Source of the DNA: Bacteroidota bacterium
GTDB taxonomy: Bacteria > Bacteroidota > Bacteroidia > Flavobacteriales_D > Sanyastnellaceae
NCBI GenBank assembly: GCA_027624855.1
Contig: JAQBTQ010000023.1
Location: 1-38,507, forward strand
Direction of reading: 5' to 3'
DNA: 38,507 nt
Positions 22,071 through 30,868 of the stretch are shown in pieces; position 1 is the first letter of the stretch, and each line of letters starts with the position of its first letter. A program made the translations under genes and the position numbers. The notes under the pieces are model-generated. The model worked only from the letters and a program-made list of their open reading frames with translations. It ran no database searches and was not told where the DNA came from.

Positions 22071-24401
22071 ATGAAAAAGGCAGGTAAGATTTTTCTCTAC
22101 TTTTTTTTGATGATCACGTTGGTCATTGGAGGAGCCGTGGCTTGGCTTGCCAACAATGAGGATAAAATTGCCAATTCACTTTTGAAAGAATTGGATGCCC
22201 GTTTGCTTACAGATGCTCACATTTCCAAAATCAACCTCAGCATTTGGAAGCAATTCCCAAGTGTCTCCATCGCCCTTGAGGGTGTCTGGCTCATGGATTC
22301 ATATGGGACGGGAGATACCTTGCTGCAAGCAGATGAAGTGTCTCTTTCTTGCGATGCACTCGAGCTCATCCAAGGGCGATACGTATTGCGAAACCTTGAA
22401 ATACGCAATGCTCAAATTAACCTAAAGGCCAATGATCAAGACGGGTGGAATACCACGGTTTGGCTCAACGATTCCCTCGATTCTTCAACGAACACGCAAT
22501 TTTCAATAGCGACGTGCACCTTCACAAATTCAGTGATTCAATTCAACGAATACAACACTGCCATTGAAAAAGCTGCAATCGGGATTAACTGGCTAGAACA
22601 AGGCCTAGATGCGAATGGTTCCGGCTTGTTTACTGAAATTTCTTCTCCAGAATTTGGGTTGATTGGACCCGTCAATTGGAGTGGGGCAATGGAATGGAAC
22701 TCTATTGAAAATGAATTGAAAGCCGAATTCAACAACGTTCTCTGGGATGGAGCAGAATTGGAGGGGAAACTCACGCTTTTGGAAGAGGATTGGGAACTGA
22801 TCGGTGCCATTCAGTATGTCAACTATGGGCATGTTCAGCGGCTGATTGAAATTCCCGAGCATTGGACGGAGATGACAAGTGATGCCATTGCAAATGGGAC
22901 TTTTGTGTGGAATAGCGCGAAAGGTTTAGAATCCACATGGGAACTAGCCAAAGGTGAATGGAAGGTCCCTTACGACCAAAAAATGATACGACTTCGAGGT
23001 GAGGCGAGCATCGAAGCCGCCTATCATTCAGAAGAATTGAGCATCGAAATTCCCCGCTTGAAAGCGCAAACCAATGGTGTAGAATGGTCCGGGCGTATTC
23101 ATCGAATTGACTTGGACAAAGGGACATTTCGCGCCACAGGTCGAGGATCCATTCAGTGGGATCAATTTGATCGTTCATTGGCATCTGACTTCGTCATGCC
23201 AGATGCTGGACGACTGGATTGGAATGGAGAGATCCAACGCACACGAAAAGGTGATTTCCATCTTGATGGCAACTGGAATGCAAATGATTTGGCAGGGAAT
23301 TGGGATGGAACCCCTTGGTCGCTTACGGCCGACGGATCAATGAACCGGGATGACCTCAACATCGACTCATTCAAAGGTGTATGGGATGGATTGCCGCTTT
23401 CTGGTTCAGTTGAGATTGCGTCGGTATTGAGCTCAAAATCGAACCAAGCCATTTCAGGAGATATCCGTATTGACACTTGGGACTTCAATTCCCAAAACGA
23501 TTCCAGCGCTTTCCATATCAAAGATCTCCGACTGCCCAGCCAAATTCGATGTGATTTGGATGTGGCAGTCAATGAAATCCGATATGACGATTGGGTACTT
23601 TCACAAGTGAGCATGGAACTCCTAGGGAATCATGATCATTGGATCATTCCGCGTGTGCGGGCCAAATCCATGGATGGACAAATTGCTGCTGACGGAAAAC
23701 TCACATTTAAATCGAACGCCACCAAAATGGCCGTTGTACTGCATCCCTCAATGACCAATTGTGATGTCAAAAAGCTCTTTCAATCCTTCAATGATTTTGA
23801 CCAGTCCACCGTTAGGGCGGAACATTTAACGGGACGAATAGAGGCCTCCGGATCCATCGAGTTCGATCTCGATGCTGATTTCAATTTAAACCCAACCTCC
23901 CTCGACGTGCTGGCTTCAGTGCGAATCGATGACGGTACCATTAAGAACCTAGAAGCATTCCAGGAAATTTCAAATTATCTGCGAAGCAATCGAATGATTG
24001 CGCCAATGGTTGACCCAGATGACCTCAGCAAGCGCCTTGCTTTTGTGGAATTCAAGAAAGTCGAATCTCCCGTTTATGTCGCCAAGGGGGTTGTGCAAAT
24101 CCCAAAGATTGAGGTTCAATCCTCCGCAATGAACATCACGCTAGAGGGTGATTATGGCTTTGACTCTTCCATAGACTATACGCTTGGGTTTACGATGAGG
24201 GACCTGCGAAATACACAACAAAGCGAATTCGGTCCCATCGAAGATGATGGGCTTGGACAACAATTCTATATTTCCATGACCGGTAGCATCGATGACCCAG
24301 AATACGGATGGGATCGGGAAGCACAAAAGGCGCATCGAAGAGAAAACATCCAAAAGGAAAAGGAGTTGTTCAAAAACCTTTTCAAAAAATCATCCCAATG
24401 A
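22071..24401 (+). CDS. AsmA-like/TamB-type inner-membrane protein
   Basis: A 776-residue protein with one N-terminal membrane anchor (residues about 7-27, IFLYFFLMITLVIGGAVAWLA) and a long periplasmic part of repeated beta-strand segments. This fits the AsmA/YhdP superfamily, which bridges the envelope and is linked to phospholipid transport to the outer membrane. Supporting features are the N-terminal WLANNEDKIANSLLKELDARLLTD, the SIALEGVWLMDSYGTGDTLLQADEVSLS segment, and the C-terminal AsmA_2-like DGTIKNLEAFQEISNYLRSN with LGFTMRDLRNT. It ends in a lysine-rich tail (KEKELFKNLFKKSSQ). The open frame reaches 21738 but overlaps SOD; the ATG at 22071 begins MKKAGKIFLY. The stop overlaps the next start (ATGA). 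Confidence 0.85.
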   Translation: MKKAGKIFLYFFLMITLVIGGAVAWLANNEDKIANSLLKELDARLLTDAHISKINLSIWKQFPSVSIALEGVWLMDSYGTGDTLLQADEVSLSCDALELIQGRYVLRNLEIRNAQINLKANDQDGWNTTVWLNDSLDSSTNTQFSIATCTFTNSVIQFNEYNTAIEKAAIGINWLEQGLDANGSGLFTEISSPEFGLIGPVNWSGAMEWNSIENELKAEFNNVLWDGAELEGKLTLLEEDWELIGAIQYVNYGHVQRLIEIPEHWTEMTSDAIANGTFVWNSAKGLESTWELAKGEWKVPYDQKMIRLRGEASIEAAYHSEELSIEIPRLKAQTNGVEWSGRIHRIDLDKGTFRATGRGSIQWDQFDRSLASDFVMPDAGRLDWNGEIQRTRKGDFHLDGNWNANDLAGNWDGTPWSLTADGSMNRDDLNIDSFKGVWDGLPLSGSVEIASVLSSKSNQAISGDIRIDTWDFNSQNDSSAFHIKDLRLPSQIRCDLDVAVNEIRYDDWVLSQVSMELLGNHDHWIIPRVRAKSMDGQIAADGKLTFKSNATKMAVVLHPSMTNCDVKKLFQSFNDFDQSTVRAEHLTGRIEASGSIEFDLDADFNLNPTSLDVLASVRIDDGTIKNLEAFQEISNYLRSNRMIAPMVDPDDLSKRLAFVEFKKVESPVYVAKGVVQIPKIEVQSSAMNITLEGDYGFDSSIDYTLGFTMRDLRNTQQSEFGPIEDDGLGQQFYISMTGSIDDPEYGWDREAQKAHRRENIQKEKELFKNLFKKSSQ

Positions 24402-24955
24402 CGAAGCCCCAACAACAAGCGTTCATTTTCGAGGCCATAGAACGATTGGAACAGTGCGTCGCAGCCTTGAAAGACGAAGAACGGCCCTGGGCTGATATAC
24501 AAACGCTCCTACTTCAGGCTCAACAGTCATTGACACTTGCTGAATTTCATGAGCCGAAACCAGCCGAGGCTACTTCAAATGCTGAAGTCGACTTGTCACC
24601 TGGTGCTGCTGAAACTCCGCCGCCGAAAGCTGAGGTCGAGGCCGCTGCGGAAATCACATCATCTAAGGCGATGATCTCCCAAACCAATCCAGGACCTTCA
24701 CTTGCTGAAAAACTCAGTGAACAGCCTTTGCACGACCTCAAATCTTCCATGGGAATCAATGATCGAGTTCGCTGGGCTTCCGTGTTTTCTGGTGGAGATG
24801 TCTCGTCATTCATGGAGTTGTGTGCATCTCTGGAAAACTGCTCGAATTACGAAAGTGCTCAGATAATTCTCAATGAAGCCGTCCCCAACATCGATTGGGA
24901 AGATGAAGATTTTGCGGGGTTTGGATTTCTGCTTTTAGTCAAACGCCTTTATTAG
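24398..24955 (+). CDS. Conserved hypothetical protein with disordered middle
   Basis: A 185-residue cytosolic-looking protein. Residues 1-50 form a helical N-terminus (FIFEAIERLEQCVAALKDEE, LLLQAQQSLTLAEF). Residues 50-100 are a low-complexity Ala/Pro/Glu linker. Residues about 105-185 form a compact C-terminal domain (LHDLKSSMGINDRVRWASVFSG, SFMELCASLENCSNYESAQI, IDWEDEDFAGFGFLLLVKRLY). I recall the GINDRxxxxxxLFxGDxxxF pattern as recurrent in Bacteroidota hypotheticals of unknown role. The start is the ATG overlapping the AsmA-like stop; a longer frame to 24308 lies inside that gene. Confidence 0.75.
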   Translation: MTKPQQQAFIFEAIERLEQCVAALKDEERPWADIQTLLLQAQQSLTLAEFHEPKPAEATSNAEVDLSPGAAETPPPKAEVEAAAEITSSKAMISQTNPGPSLAEKLSEQPLHDLKSSMGINDRVRWASVFSGGDVSSFMELCASLENCSNYESAQIILNEAVPNIDWEDEDFAGFGFLLLVKRLY

Positions 24956-24959
24956 AAGC

Positions 24960-25664
24960 ATGAACTCTGCGATGGATTCCGTTGGCACACTGTACTTGGT
25001 TCCCACACCCGTCGGCAACCTCGGCGACCTTGCGCCAAGATCTATAGAAATTCTACAATCAGTCCAATTCATTTTGGCGGAGGACACACGCACAACGGCC
25101 AAGCTATCCCACCACTTCAATATTGAAACTCCGCTTAAAGCCTTCCATCAACACAACGAACATAAAGCGACTCCAGGTTGGATTCAAGCTTTGAAAACTG
25201 GCCAATCATTGGCCGTGTGTTCAGATGCGGGAACCCCCGGAATATCGGATCCTGCTTTTCTGTTGGTCCGGGCCTGTGTCGATGAAGCCATCCCTGTAAT
25301 TTGTTTGCCTGGACCAACCGCCTTTGTCCCAGCTCTCGTGAGCTCTGGAATCCCTTGTGATCGCTTTGTATTTGAAGGGTTTCTCCCCCATAAAAAAGGC
25401 AGGCAAAAACGTCTTCAACAACTTGCCGAAGAAGAGCGGACCTTGGTTTTTTATGAGTCTCCACACCGCGTCGTGAAGCTCCTAGAAGAAATCATAACAC
25501 ATTTCGGTGAAGACCGTTGGGTTGCTTGCTGCAGAGAAATCAGCAAGCTGCATGAACAAACCTTACGAGGAACCTCCGCCTCGTTGTTAGATCATTTCAA
25601 AAGCACTGAGCCCCGAGGGGAATTTGTAGTTGTCGTGGCGGGCAGCTCGAGCGAATCAAAATAA
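24960..25664 (+). CDS. rsmI: 16S rRNA 2'-O-methyltransferase RsmI
   Basis: Methylates the 2'-OH of C1402 in 16S rRNA using SAM. The 234-residue protein is a tetrapyrrole-methylase-fold (class III) enzyme with the signature LYLVPTPVGNLGDLAPRSIE, LAEDTRTTAKLSHHF, the SAM-site SDAGTPGISDPAFLLV, and GPTAFVPALVSSG with RFVFEGFLPHKKGRQKRL. Length is slightly short of E. coli RsmI (286), missing only its C-terminal extension. It starts 4 bases after the hypothetical gene and its end overlaps the convergent radA by 9 bases. Confidence 0.95.
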   Translation: MNSAMDSVGTLYLVPTPVGNLGDLAPRSIEILQSVQFILAEDTRTTAKLSHHFNIETPLKAFHQHNEHKATPGWIQALKTGQSLAVCSDAGTPGISDPAFLLVRACVDEAIPVICLPGPTAFVPALVSSGIPCDRFVFEGFLPHKKGRQKRLQQLAEEERTLVFYESPHRVVKLLEEIITHFGEDRWVACCREISKLHEQTLRGTSASLLDHFKSTEPRGEFVVVVAGSSSESK

Positions 25665-27029
25665 TCTACCGTGTAGGTCACTAACTTGGCCAATGGCAAT
25701 GATCTCCATTGCACTGTCTTTAGGTAACTCTAAATTTCGAGCGTGGGTGCTGCAAAACATCCGCTTCATTCCCAAGCGGCTTGCCTCAGCTATTCTTTGG
25801 GCCATTCTCGGCACCGGTCGTATTTCGCCAGTCAACCCCACTTCACCAGCAAAGATCGTCCCCCATGGTAGGGATACATCTAATACGCTGCTCAAGATGG
25901 AGGCCACCACTGCTAGGTCAATTGCAGGGTCTTGGATTCGCAACCCTCCCGCCAAATTCAAAAAAACATCCTTTGTTCCAAGTTTAAATCCGCAACGCTT
26001 TTCCAACACTGCCAAGAGCATATTCAAACGCCTCAAATCAAATCCGGTACCCGAGCGCTGTGGCGTTCCATAAACCGCCGTTGAGACGAGCGCTTGAACT
26101 TCCACAAGCATAGGACGAACTCCCTCAAGCGCTGCACAAATGGCTGTCCCGCTCAACACATCCCCATCTGTTCTCTGTCCAAGTAAAGCATCAGAAGGCT
26201 GATCTACCGCCTTCAAACCAGATCCCTGCATTTCATAAAGCCCCAATTCAGCAGTGGTACCAAAACGATTTTTGGCTGCCCTGAGCATTCTGTATGCATG
26301 ATGACGCTCCCCTTCAAACTGCAGCACCACATCCACCATATGCTCTAATACCTTGGGGCCAGCCAATGATCCCTCTTTCGTAATGTGACCAATAAAGAAT
26401 ACAGGTACGTGGTGGTTTTTTGCAAAACGCGTAAACGCCGACGCACATTCCCTGATTTGCGCCACCGATCCAGGAGCAGACTCCACTTCAGGGAGATGCA
26501 TGGTTTGAATGGAGTCCACAATGACTACAGAGGGTTTGTTGGACTCCAACTCGCGGATTACCGCCTGTGCGTCCGTTTCTGCATAAACAAAGAGAGACGG
26601 CGATACCACCCCCAATCGTTCTGCCCTCATGCGCACTTGTTCTGGGCTTTCTTCCCCAGCAACATATAAAATGCGTCTCGACCTTTGAGCCATAGACAAG
26701 ACCGATTGAAGCATCAAAGTGGACTTACCAATCCCTGGTTCTCCTCCTAACAACACCACTGCTCCAGGCACAACGCCTCCACCAAGGACGCGATCTAATT
26801 CGTCATCGCCCGTAGCCGTTCTTCCACGTTCAACTACCTCAACCTCTGCTAGTGGACGAACTTGAACCTGATGAGCAGCCCCAATCATTTGGCGTTGCGA
26901 CCCTCCCGAGGATCGCACAACAAACGCTTCCAAGGTGTTCCATGTTTTACATGAAGGGCATTGACCTACCCATTGCACCGCCTCATGTCCGCAAGCGGTG
27001 CATACGTAATGGGTCTTCGCTTTAGCCAA
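25656..27029 (-). CDS. radA: DNA repair protein RadA/Sms
   Basis: A DnaB-like/RecA-type ATPase that promotes branch migration in recombinational repair. The 457-residue protein has the N-terminal C4 zinc finger (C10-x2-C13 ... C24-x2-C27), Walker A GGEPGIGKSTL, the RadA-specific KNRFGTTAELGLYEM motif, and a C-terminal Lon-protease-like domain (NLAGGLRIQDPAIDLAVVASI, TGEIRPVPRMAQRI). All landmarks are intact. No ATG precedes the zinc finger in frame; the start is TTG at 27029, giving MAKAKTHYVCTACG, which matches the nearly universal RadA N-terminus MAKxK. It starts 8 bases after the adhesin stop, so it is probably cotranscribed with it. Confidence 0.95.
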   Translation of the reverse strand: MAKAKTHYVCTACGHEAVQWVGQCPSCKTWNTLEAFVVRSSGGSQRQMIGAAHQVQVRPLAEVEVVERGRTATGDDELDRVLGGGVVPGAVVLLGGEPGIGKSTLMLQSVLSMAQRSRRILYVAGEESPEQVRMRAERLGVVSPSLFVYAETDAQAVIRELESNKPSVVIVDSIQTMHLPEVESAPGSVAQIRECASAFTRFAKNHHVPVFFIGHITKEGSLAGPKVLEHMVDVVLQFEGERHHAYRMLRAAKNRFGTTAELGLYEMQGSGLKAVDQPSDALLGQRTDGDVLSGTAICAALEGVRPMLVEVQALVSTAVYGTPQRSGTGFDLRRLNMLLAVLEKRCGFKLGTKDVFLNLAGGLRIQDPAIDLAVVASILSSVLDVSLPWGTIFAGEVGLTGEIRPVPRMAQRIAEASRLGMKRMFCSTHARNLELPKDSAMEIIAIGQVSDLHGRLF

Positions 27030-27037
27030 CTAATCAA

Positions 27038-30000
27038 TCAATTGCGCAATATGGTCACATGCCCGTCGTACTCGAAACCATTTGGCAATCGCATGGTGTA
27101 CCAATACGTTCCTGTCTCTCCATTGTTTGGTCTCCAGGCATCGTCATTTTTGTAATCATTGCTGGTATAAACCACTTGTCCCCAACGATTGTAGATGCGC
27201 ATGTATACGTCGTCATAAACTTCTAGCCCTTCAATGTGAAAGTCCTCATTCATGGCGTCTCCATAATCCGGTGTGAAGACATTGGGAATGGTCAATTCAC
27301 AATAATCAACGACCACGTCCCATTCGTTTCGAATTCCTCCCACGGCGCAAGGATTGATTGCGGAACCAACCAAGACAATTTGGTTTTCCCAACACGTTTC
27401 TGGTAACATTGAGCTCACCACCGTCATGGCGTCTTGCGGATTGCCAAAGTAGATGTTCTCTCCATTGCATTCCACCCACCACTCGTATTCTCCGGCACCA
27501 TCTACCCAAGAAACTCCGTTCCATGTCTCAGCGCTCAAGTCAAAATCATACTCCACTTCTGGACACAAAGTCAACACAAAAGGATTGCCGTCATCATCAA
27601 TGAGCGTAGGTTCGGCGTCAATTTGTGGAGGCAATCCAATGTACAGATAAGTACAAACTGTATTTGTCTCACAGCCATAAGGATCTGTATAATCCATACA
27701 TATGTCTGTTCCATCGTAAGAACTTCCATCTGCCACTTCCCAAGTTGCATCCGTTGAACCATCAGGCCAAACAACCGTATATCCTTCGGGTAAATCAGGA
27801 ACAACTGCAGCGATTCCATCACCAATGCAATCGATCGTCATGCTTTCCAGCGGAGGAGGAATGTCGCCTACTATGGTAATGACTGCACAGGCTTCACCTT
27901 GGCCGCAGAGGTTGGTTACTTCCACGCAGAATTCTCCTGTTTCTACAGCGGTATATTCTTCCGCAATCTCACCGGGAATCAAGTTCCCATTCAAAAACCA
28001 CTCAAAATTTAAATCCGGTGTATCCGGGCTCGTAGGGTCTAAGTAAACCGTCCCGCCCTCACACAAACTCTGATCTTCTAGTTCAGGAGTCGGAGTGTAT
28101 TGAGAATACAAGGGGACGGAGGCCGACGCAGACCCACATCCATTGGTTACGACAATAGACGCGTTGTACGTGGTTGTATTAGAGAACGAAAAGTCGTTGA
28201 AAGCAACGCCATCTGTGGCAGGCGCTCCCCAATTCAATGTCGCTGTTCCACCAATATCATCTACCTCAGCATAAACCGTTTCAGATTCGCCATTGCAAAG
28301 CAAATCATCGAGTACAACGAGCTCCACAGAAGGCTCCTCAGTGATTTCGATGTCATAACAATAATCCTGCTGACACGTCTCCTCTGTGAAACAAATCTCA
28401 TAGAGCCCATAACTCGATGGATAAAATTGTGTGTCGTATTGATCCGATGGATTAAATGACCACGGAGTAGGACCTGATAGACATTGCCATGTTCCTGTCG
28501 CAGGTGATGCTGTACACTGTGATTCAGAAGAGAAAATCGTTCCTGGGCTCAGATCACTTATTTGCGTCGCGTTCAAAAACCCACAATTGTATACCGAAAC
28601 ACTGAGGACATCTGAATCCACCGACGCGTCCGCGTAGAATACAATTTCAATATCGTCTCCTGCAACGATATCAAAATCGAATTGCTGGAAAGCTGAAGAT
28701 GACGTCAAAATGTAACTGTCTTCTCCATTGATGATGACTTCGAGGTAGCTTCCGCCCCAACCCGTTGATTCATTTGAACTCATATAAACCAACAGCGCTC
28801 CTTCTTGTGGACTTGAATACCCACCGTCAAAAACGACTGATTCTGGAATGCCATCGCAATAAGGTTCAACGGTTACTTCAGGAATGTACGATCCAATGGT
28901 CTCAATGATGAAAACCCTTTGACCTTGACAGCCGTCTTCATCCGTTACGAGCAATCGATAAGTACCTGCGGTCAACTCCGCGCCTGCTTCTCCAACATAT
29001 GAAACCACTTCTCCCCCCAATCCGTTCCAATCGGGATCCCATTGGTAAACCTCATATTCCAATTGCTCCAATGAATCCACTACAACAATTGCAGTTTGCC
29101 CAGGACAAACCGCGGGGGGATCAATGACAACATCCGGTAGGAAGTATGGGCTTTGATCCACATAAAACTCCTCGACCACCGAGCATTGATCTAAATATCC
29201 TGTTACAAAGAAAGTTCCACCATACGTGTAGGTATTGGTGTTTCCAGGCGTTCCATTCGACCAAACGATTTCATCAAAATCACCGGTTGCTGTTAGGGTG
29301 ACTTCACCCCCTGCACAAATAGCTGAGTTTCCTTCTATCGTCAATTCCGGTAATTCAATGTCCAGAACCTCAATCACAATGGAAGTGACTGTCTCTCCCA
29401 CCGGCGTTCCATCATCCGTCGCGGTGATAACAATTTCTTGCACTCCAACATTTCCAGGCAGCGCAGTAAACGTTCCTGTGATGTTGGCTAAATCTCCTCC
29501 AACTCCATTCGTTATGACATAGTCCCATCCGGTAACATCCGTAGAGGTTACAGTAATGTCTTGGCCCGGTTCTGGACCCAAGAAACTCAAATTCAAATCA
29601 TACGTGTTTCCAAGGCACATGTACAGCGTATCACATCCAACATTTGCCGTCGGAAACGGTGCGAGGTTTTCGCTGTCCTCCGATGAATCCATCACAAAAC
29701 TTCGGTAATCTAGCCAATGAACACCGTCATCAGCATCTGGCCCTGTTCCCTGCGGCCCATTGTAGGTGTCGTCCAAGGTGTTGAAGCGACCAAATTGAAG
29801 GAACGGCCCAAAATCAGGTGCTGCGTCAATCCCAACAGTTGCTGGGCTGTCACCGCAACAACCATTTGTTCCCCCAACATCACCGTGTGCCCAGTTCATG
29901 TCCAAGTAGCACATTTGCGTATTGGCTCCATCAGGAAGGTATCCCGAGTTTTCACTGGTGATAACGATCTGGTACGAGTTGTACAAATCCTCACCCATGT

Positions 30001-30691
30001 TGTAATAGCCCACGTCAATGAAATTGATGAACACCTCATCCTGTGTCACCTTGTAGTAGATGTCACCGGATAGCCTGTAATCCGAGTCCGCCCAAAACCC
30101 AGCAATTTGAGCTACTTCATCGGTGGTTACTGGAAATTCCTCTGGAGTCCAATCAATCGTATAACCATCGAAAGAAACCGAGCCTTTAGAGTTCAAATAG
30201 AAGCTATCAAAAAGAATGCCGTACAAGTTGAAATCAAACCCCATTTGTATCGGAGGAGTCGAAAAGTCGACGTTGATCCCTGCTCCTGCAGTGTAATACT
30301 GATCATCTTCTGTAATGAGGGTGTAAGACTCATCCGGTTCAACCCAGCAATCACACCCATCAGTCATCTGCATCCGTTGTGCCTTGCGTTCTGCAATCTC
30401 CTCCGCGTGTTCCGCCTTCCATTGGGCTTTGTGATCCTTCAAAATCTGCTTAGCCTCTTCGTGATTGTATTGATCAGATACCCGCATTACCTCCCATTCA
30501 GGACGGGTCATATTCAATACTGCGCCTTTGAACGTTTTGTATCGCTCCAGGATTCCCTCAACCGTTGTTTCTGAGGGTTGCTCGTATGGAGTAGGGGTGA
30601 TTTGCTCTGTCTCAGTCGTTCCAAAATCAACTTGAGCAGATGCCGTAATCACGGCAAGTCCCATTGCAAGCGTGAGTAAGAATCGATTCAT
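27038..30691 (-). CDS. Giant secreted nidogen-like protein with T9SS type B sorting domain
   Basis: A 1217-residue surface or secreted protein. It has a signal peptide (MNRFLLTLAMGLAVITASAQ), then a charged helical stretch (residues about 30-95), a nidogen-like (NIDO) domain at about 125-305 (FDSFYLNSKGSVSFDGYTID, QIAGFWADSDYR, VFINFIDVGYYN, YQIVITSEN), several Ig/PKD-like beta domains with paired cysteines, and a C-terminal CHU_C/gliding-motility-associated domain (about 1131-1217). That domain has IPNVFTPDYGDAMNEDFHI, MRIYNRWGQVVYTS and TGTYWYTMRLPNG, which direct export by type IX secretion. It probably mediates adhesion or matrix binding. The frame reaches 30913, but the signal peptide fixes the ATG at 30691. 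Confidence 0.88.
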   Translation of the reverse strand: MNRFLLTLAMGLAVITASAQVDFGTTETEQITPTPYEQPSETTVEGILERYKTFKGAVLNMTRPEWEVMRVSDQYNHEEAKQILKDHKAQWKAEHAEEIAERKAQRMQMTDGCDCWVEPDESYTLITEDDQYYTAGAGINVDFSTPPIQMGFDFNLYGILFDSFYLNSKGSVSFDGYTIDWTPEEFPVTTDEVAQIAGFWADSDYRLSGDIYYKVTQDEVFINFIDVGYYNMGEDLYNSYQIVITSENSGYLPDGANTQMCYLDMNWAHGDVGGTNGCCGDSPATVGIDAAPDFGPFLQFGRFNTLDDTYNGPQGTGPDADDGVHWLDYRSFVMDSSEDSENLAPFPTANVGCDTLYMCLGNTYDLNLSFLGPEPGQDITVTSTDVTGWDYVITNGVGGDLANITGTFTALPGNVGVQEIVITATDDGTPVGETVTSIVIEVLDIELPELTIEGNSAICAGGEVTLTATGDFDEIVWSNGTPGNTNTYTYGGTFFVTGYLDQCSVVEEFYVDQSPYFLPDVVIDPPAVCPGQTAIVVVDSLEQLEYEVYQWDPDWNGLGGEVVSYVGEAGAELTAGTYRLLVTDEDGCQGQRVFIIETIGSYIPEVTVEPYCDGIPESVVFDGGYSSPQEGALLVYMSSNESTGWGGSYLEVIINGEDSYILTSSSAFQQFDFDIVAGDDIEIVFYADASVDSDVLSVSVYNCGFLNATQISDLSPGTIFSSESQCTASPATGTWQCLSGPTPWSFNPSDQYDTQFYPSSYGLYEICFTEETCQQDYCYDIEITEEPSVELVVLDDLLCNGESETVYAEVDDIGGTATLNWGAPATDGVAFNDFSFSNTTTYNASIVVTNGCGSASASVPLYSQYTPTPELEDQSLCEGGTVYLDPTSPDTPDLNFEWFLNGNLIPGEIAEEYTAVETGEFCVEVTNLCGQGEACAVITIVGDIPPPLESMTIDCIGDGIAAVVPDLPEGYTVVWPDGSTDATWEVADGSSYDGTDICMDYTDPYGCETNTVCTYLYIGLPPQIDAEPTLIDDDGNPFVLTLCPEVEYDFDLSAETWNGVSWVDGAGEYEWWVECNGENIYFGNPQDAMTVVSSMLPETCWENQIVLVGSAINPCAVGGIRNEWDVVVDYCELTIPNVFTPDYGDAMNEDFHIEGLEVYDDVYMRIYNRWGQVVYTSNDYKNDDAWRPNNGETGTYWYTMRLPNGFEYDGHVTILRN

Positions 30692-30843
30692 TTCAGCCAG
30701 TTTACAGGTTTTCTGGTTTCTCCGGGGCATTAAAGGTCGGTTTATCAACATTCTCTGCACCCAAAGAGTTCGTAAATATAAGGCTTCAGACGACCTGAGA
30801 AAATATGAATTCACCAATCTCCAAAATAGTGGGTTCGAAAGCG

Positions 30844-30851
30844 TAATTTTG
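30844..30851 (+). promoter_or_regulatory. lepA -7 promoter box
   Basis: TAATTTTG matches TAnnTTTG exactly and ends 17 bases before the lepA ATG, for a leader of about 12 bases. No TTG stands at the expected -33 distance. The 177-base divergent region 30692-30868 also holds TATATTTA on the minus strand (30773-30780), a one-mismatch candidate for the adhesin gene. Confidence 0.5.
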
Positions 30852-30868
30852 TGCCTCATTATTCCAAG

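Noticed and set aside
27434-28459. Several open frames of 60-120 codons opposite the adhesin
   Set aside because: All are antisense to the conserved T9SS protein, have skewed His/Arg/Ser-rich composition and no independent start signals.
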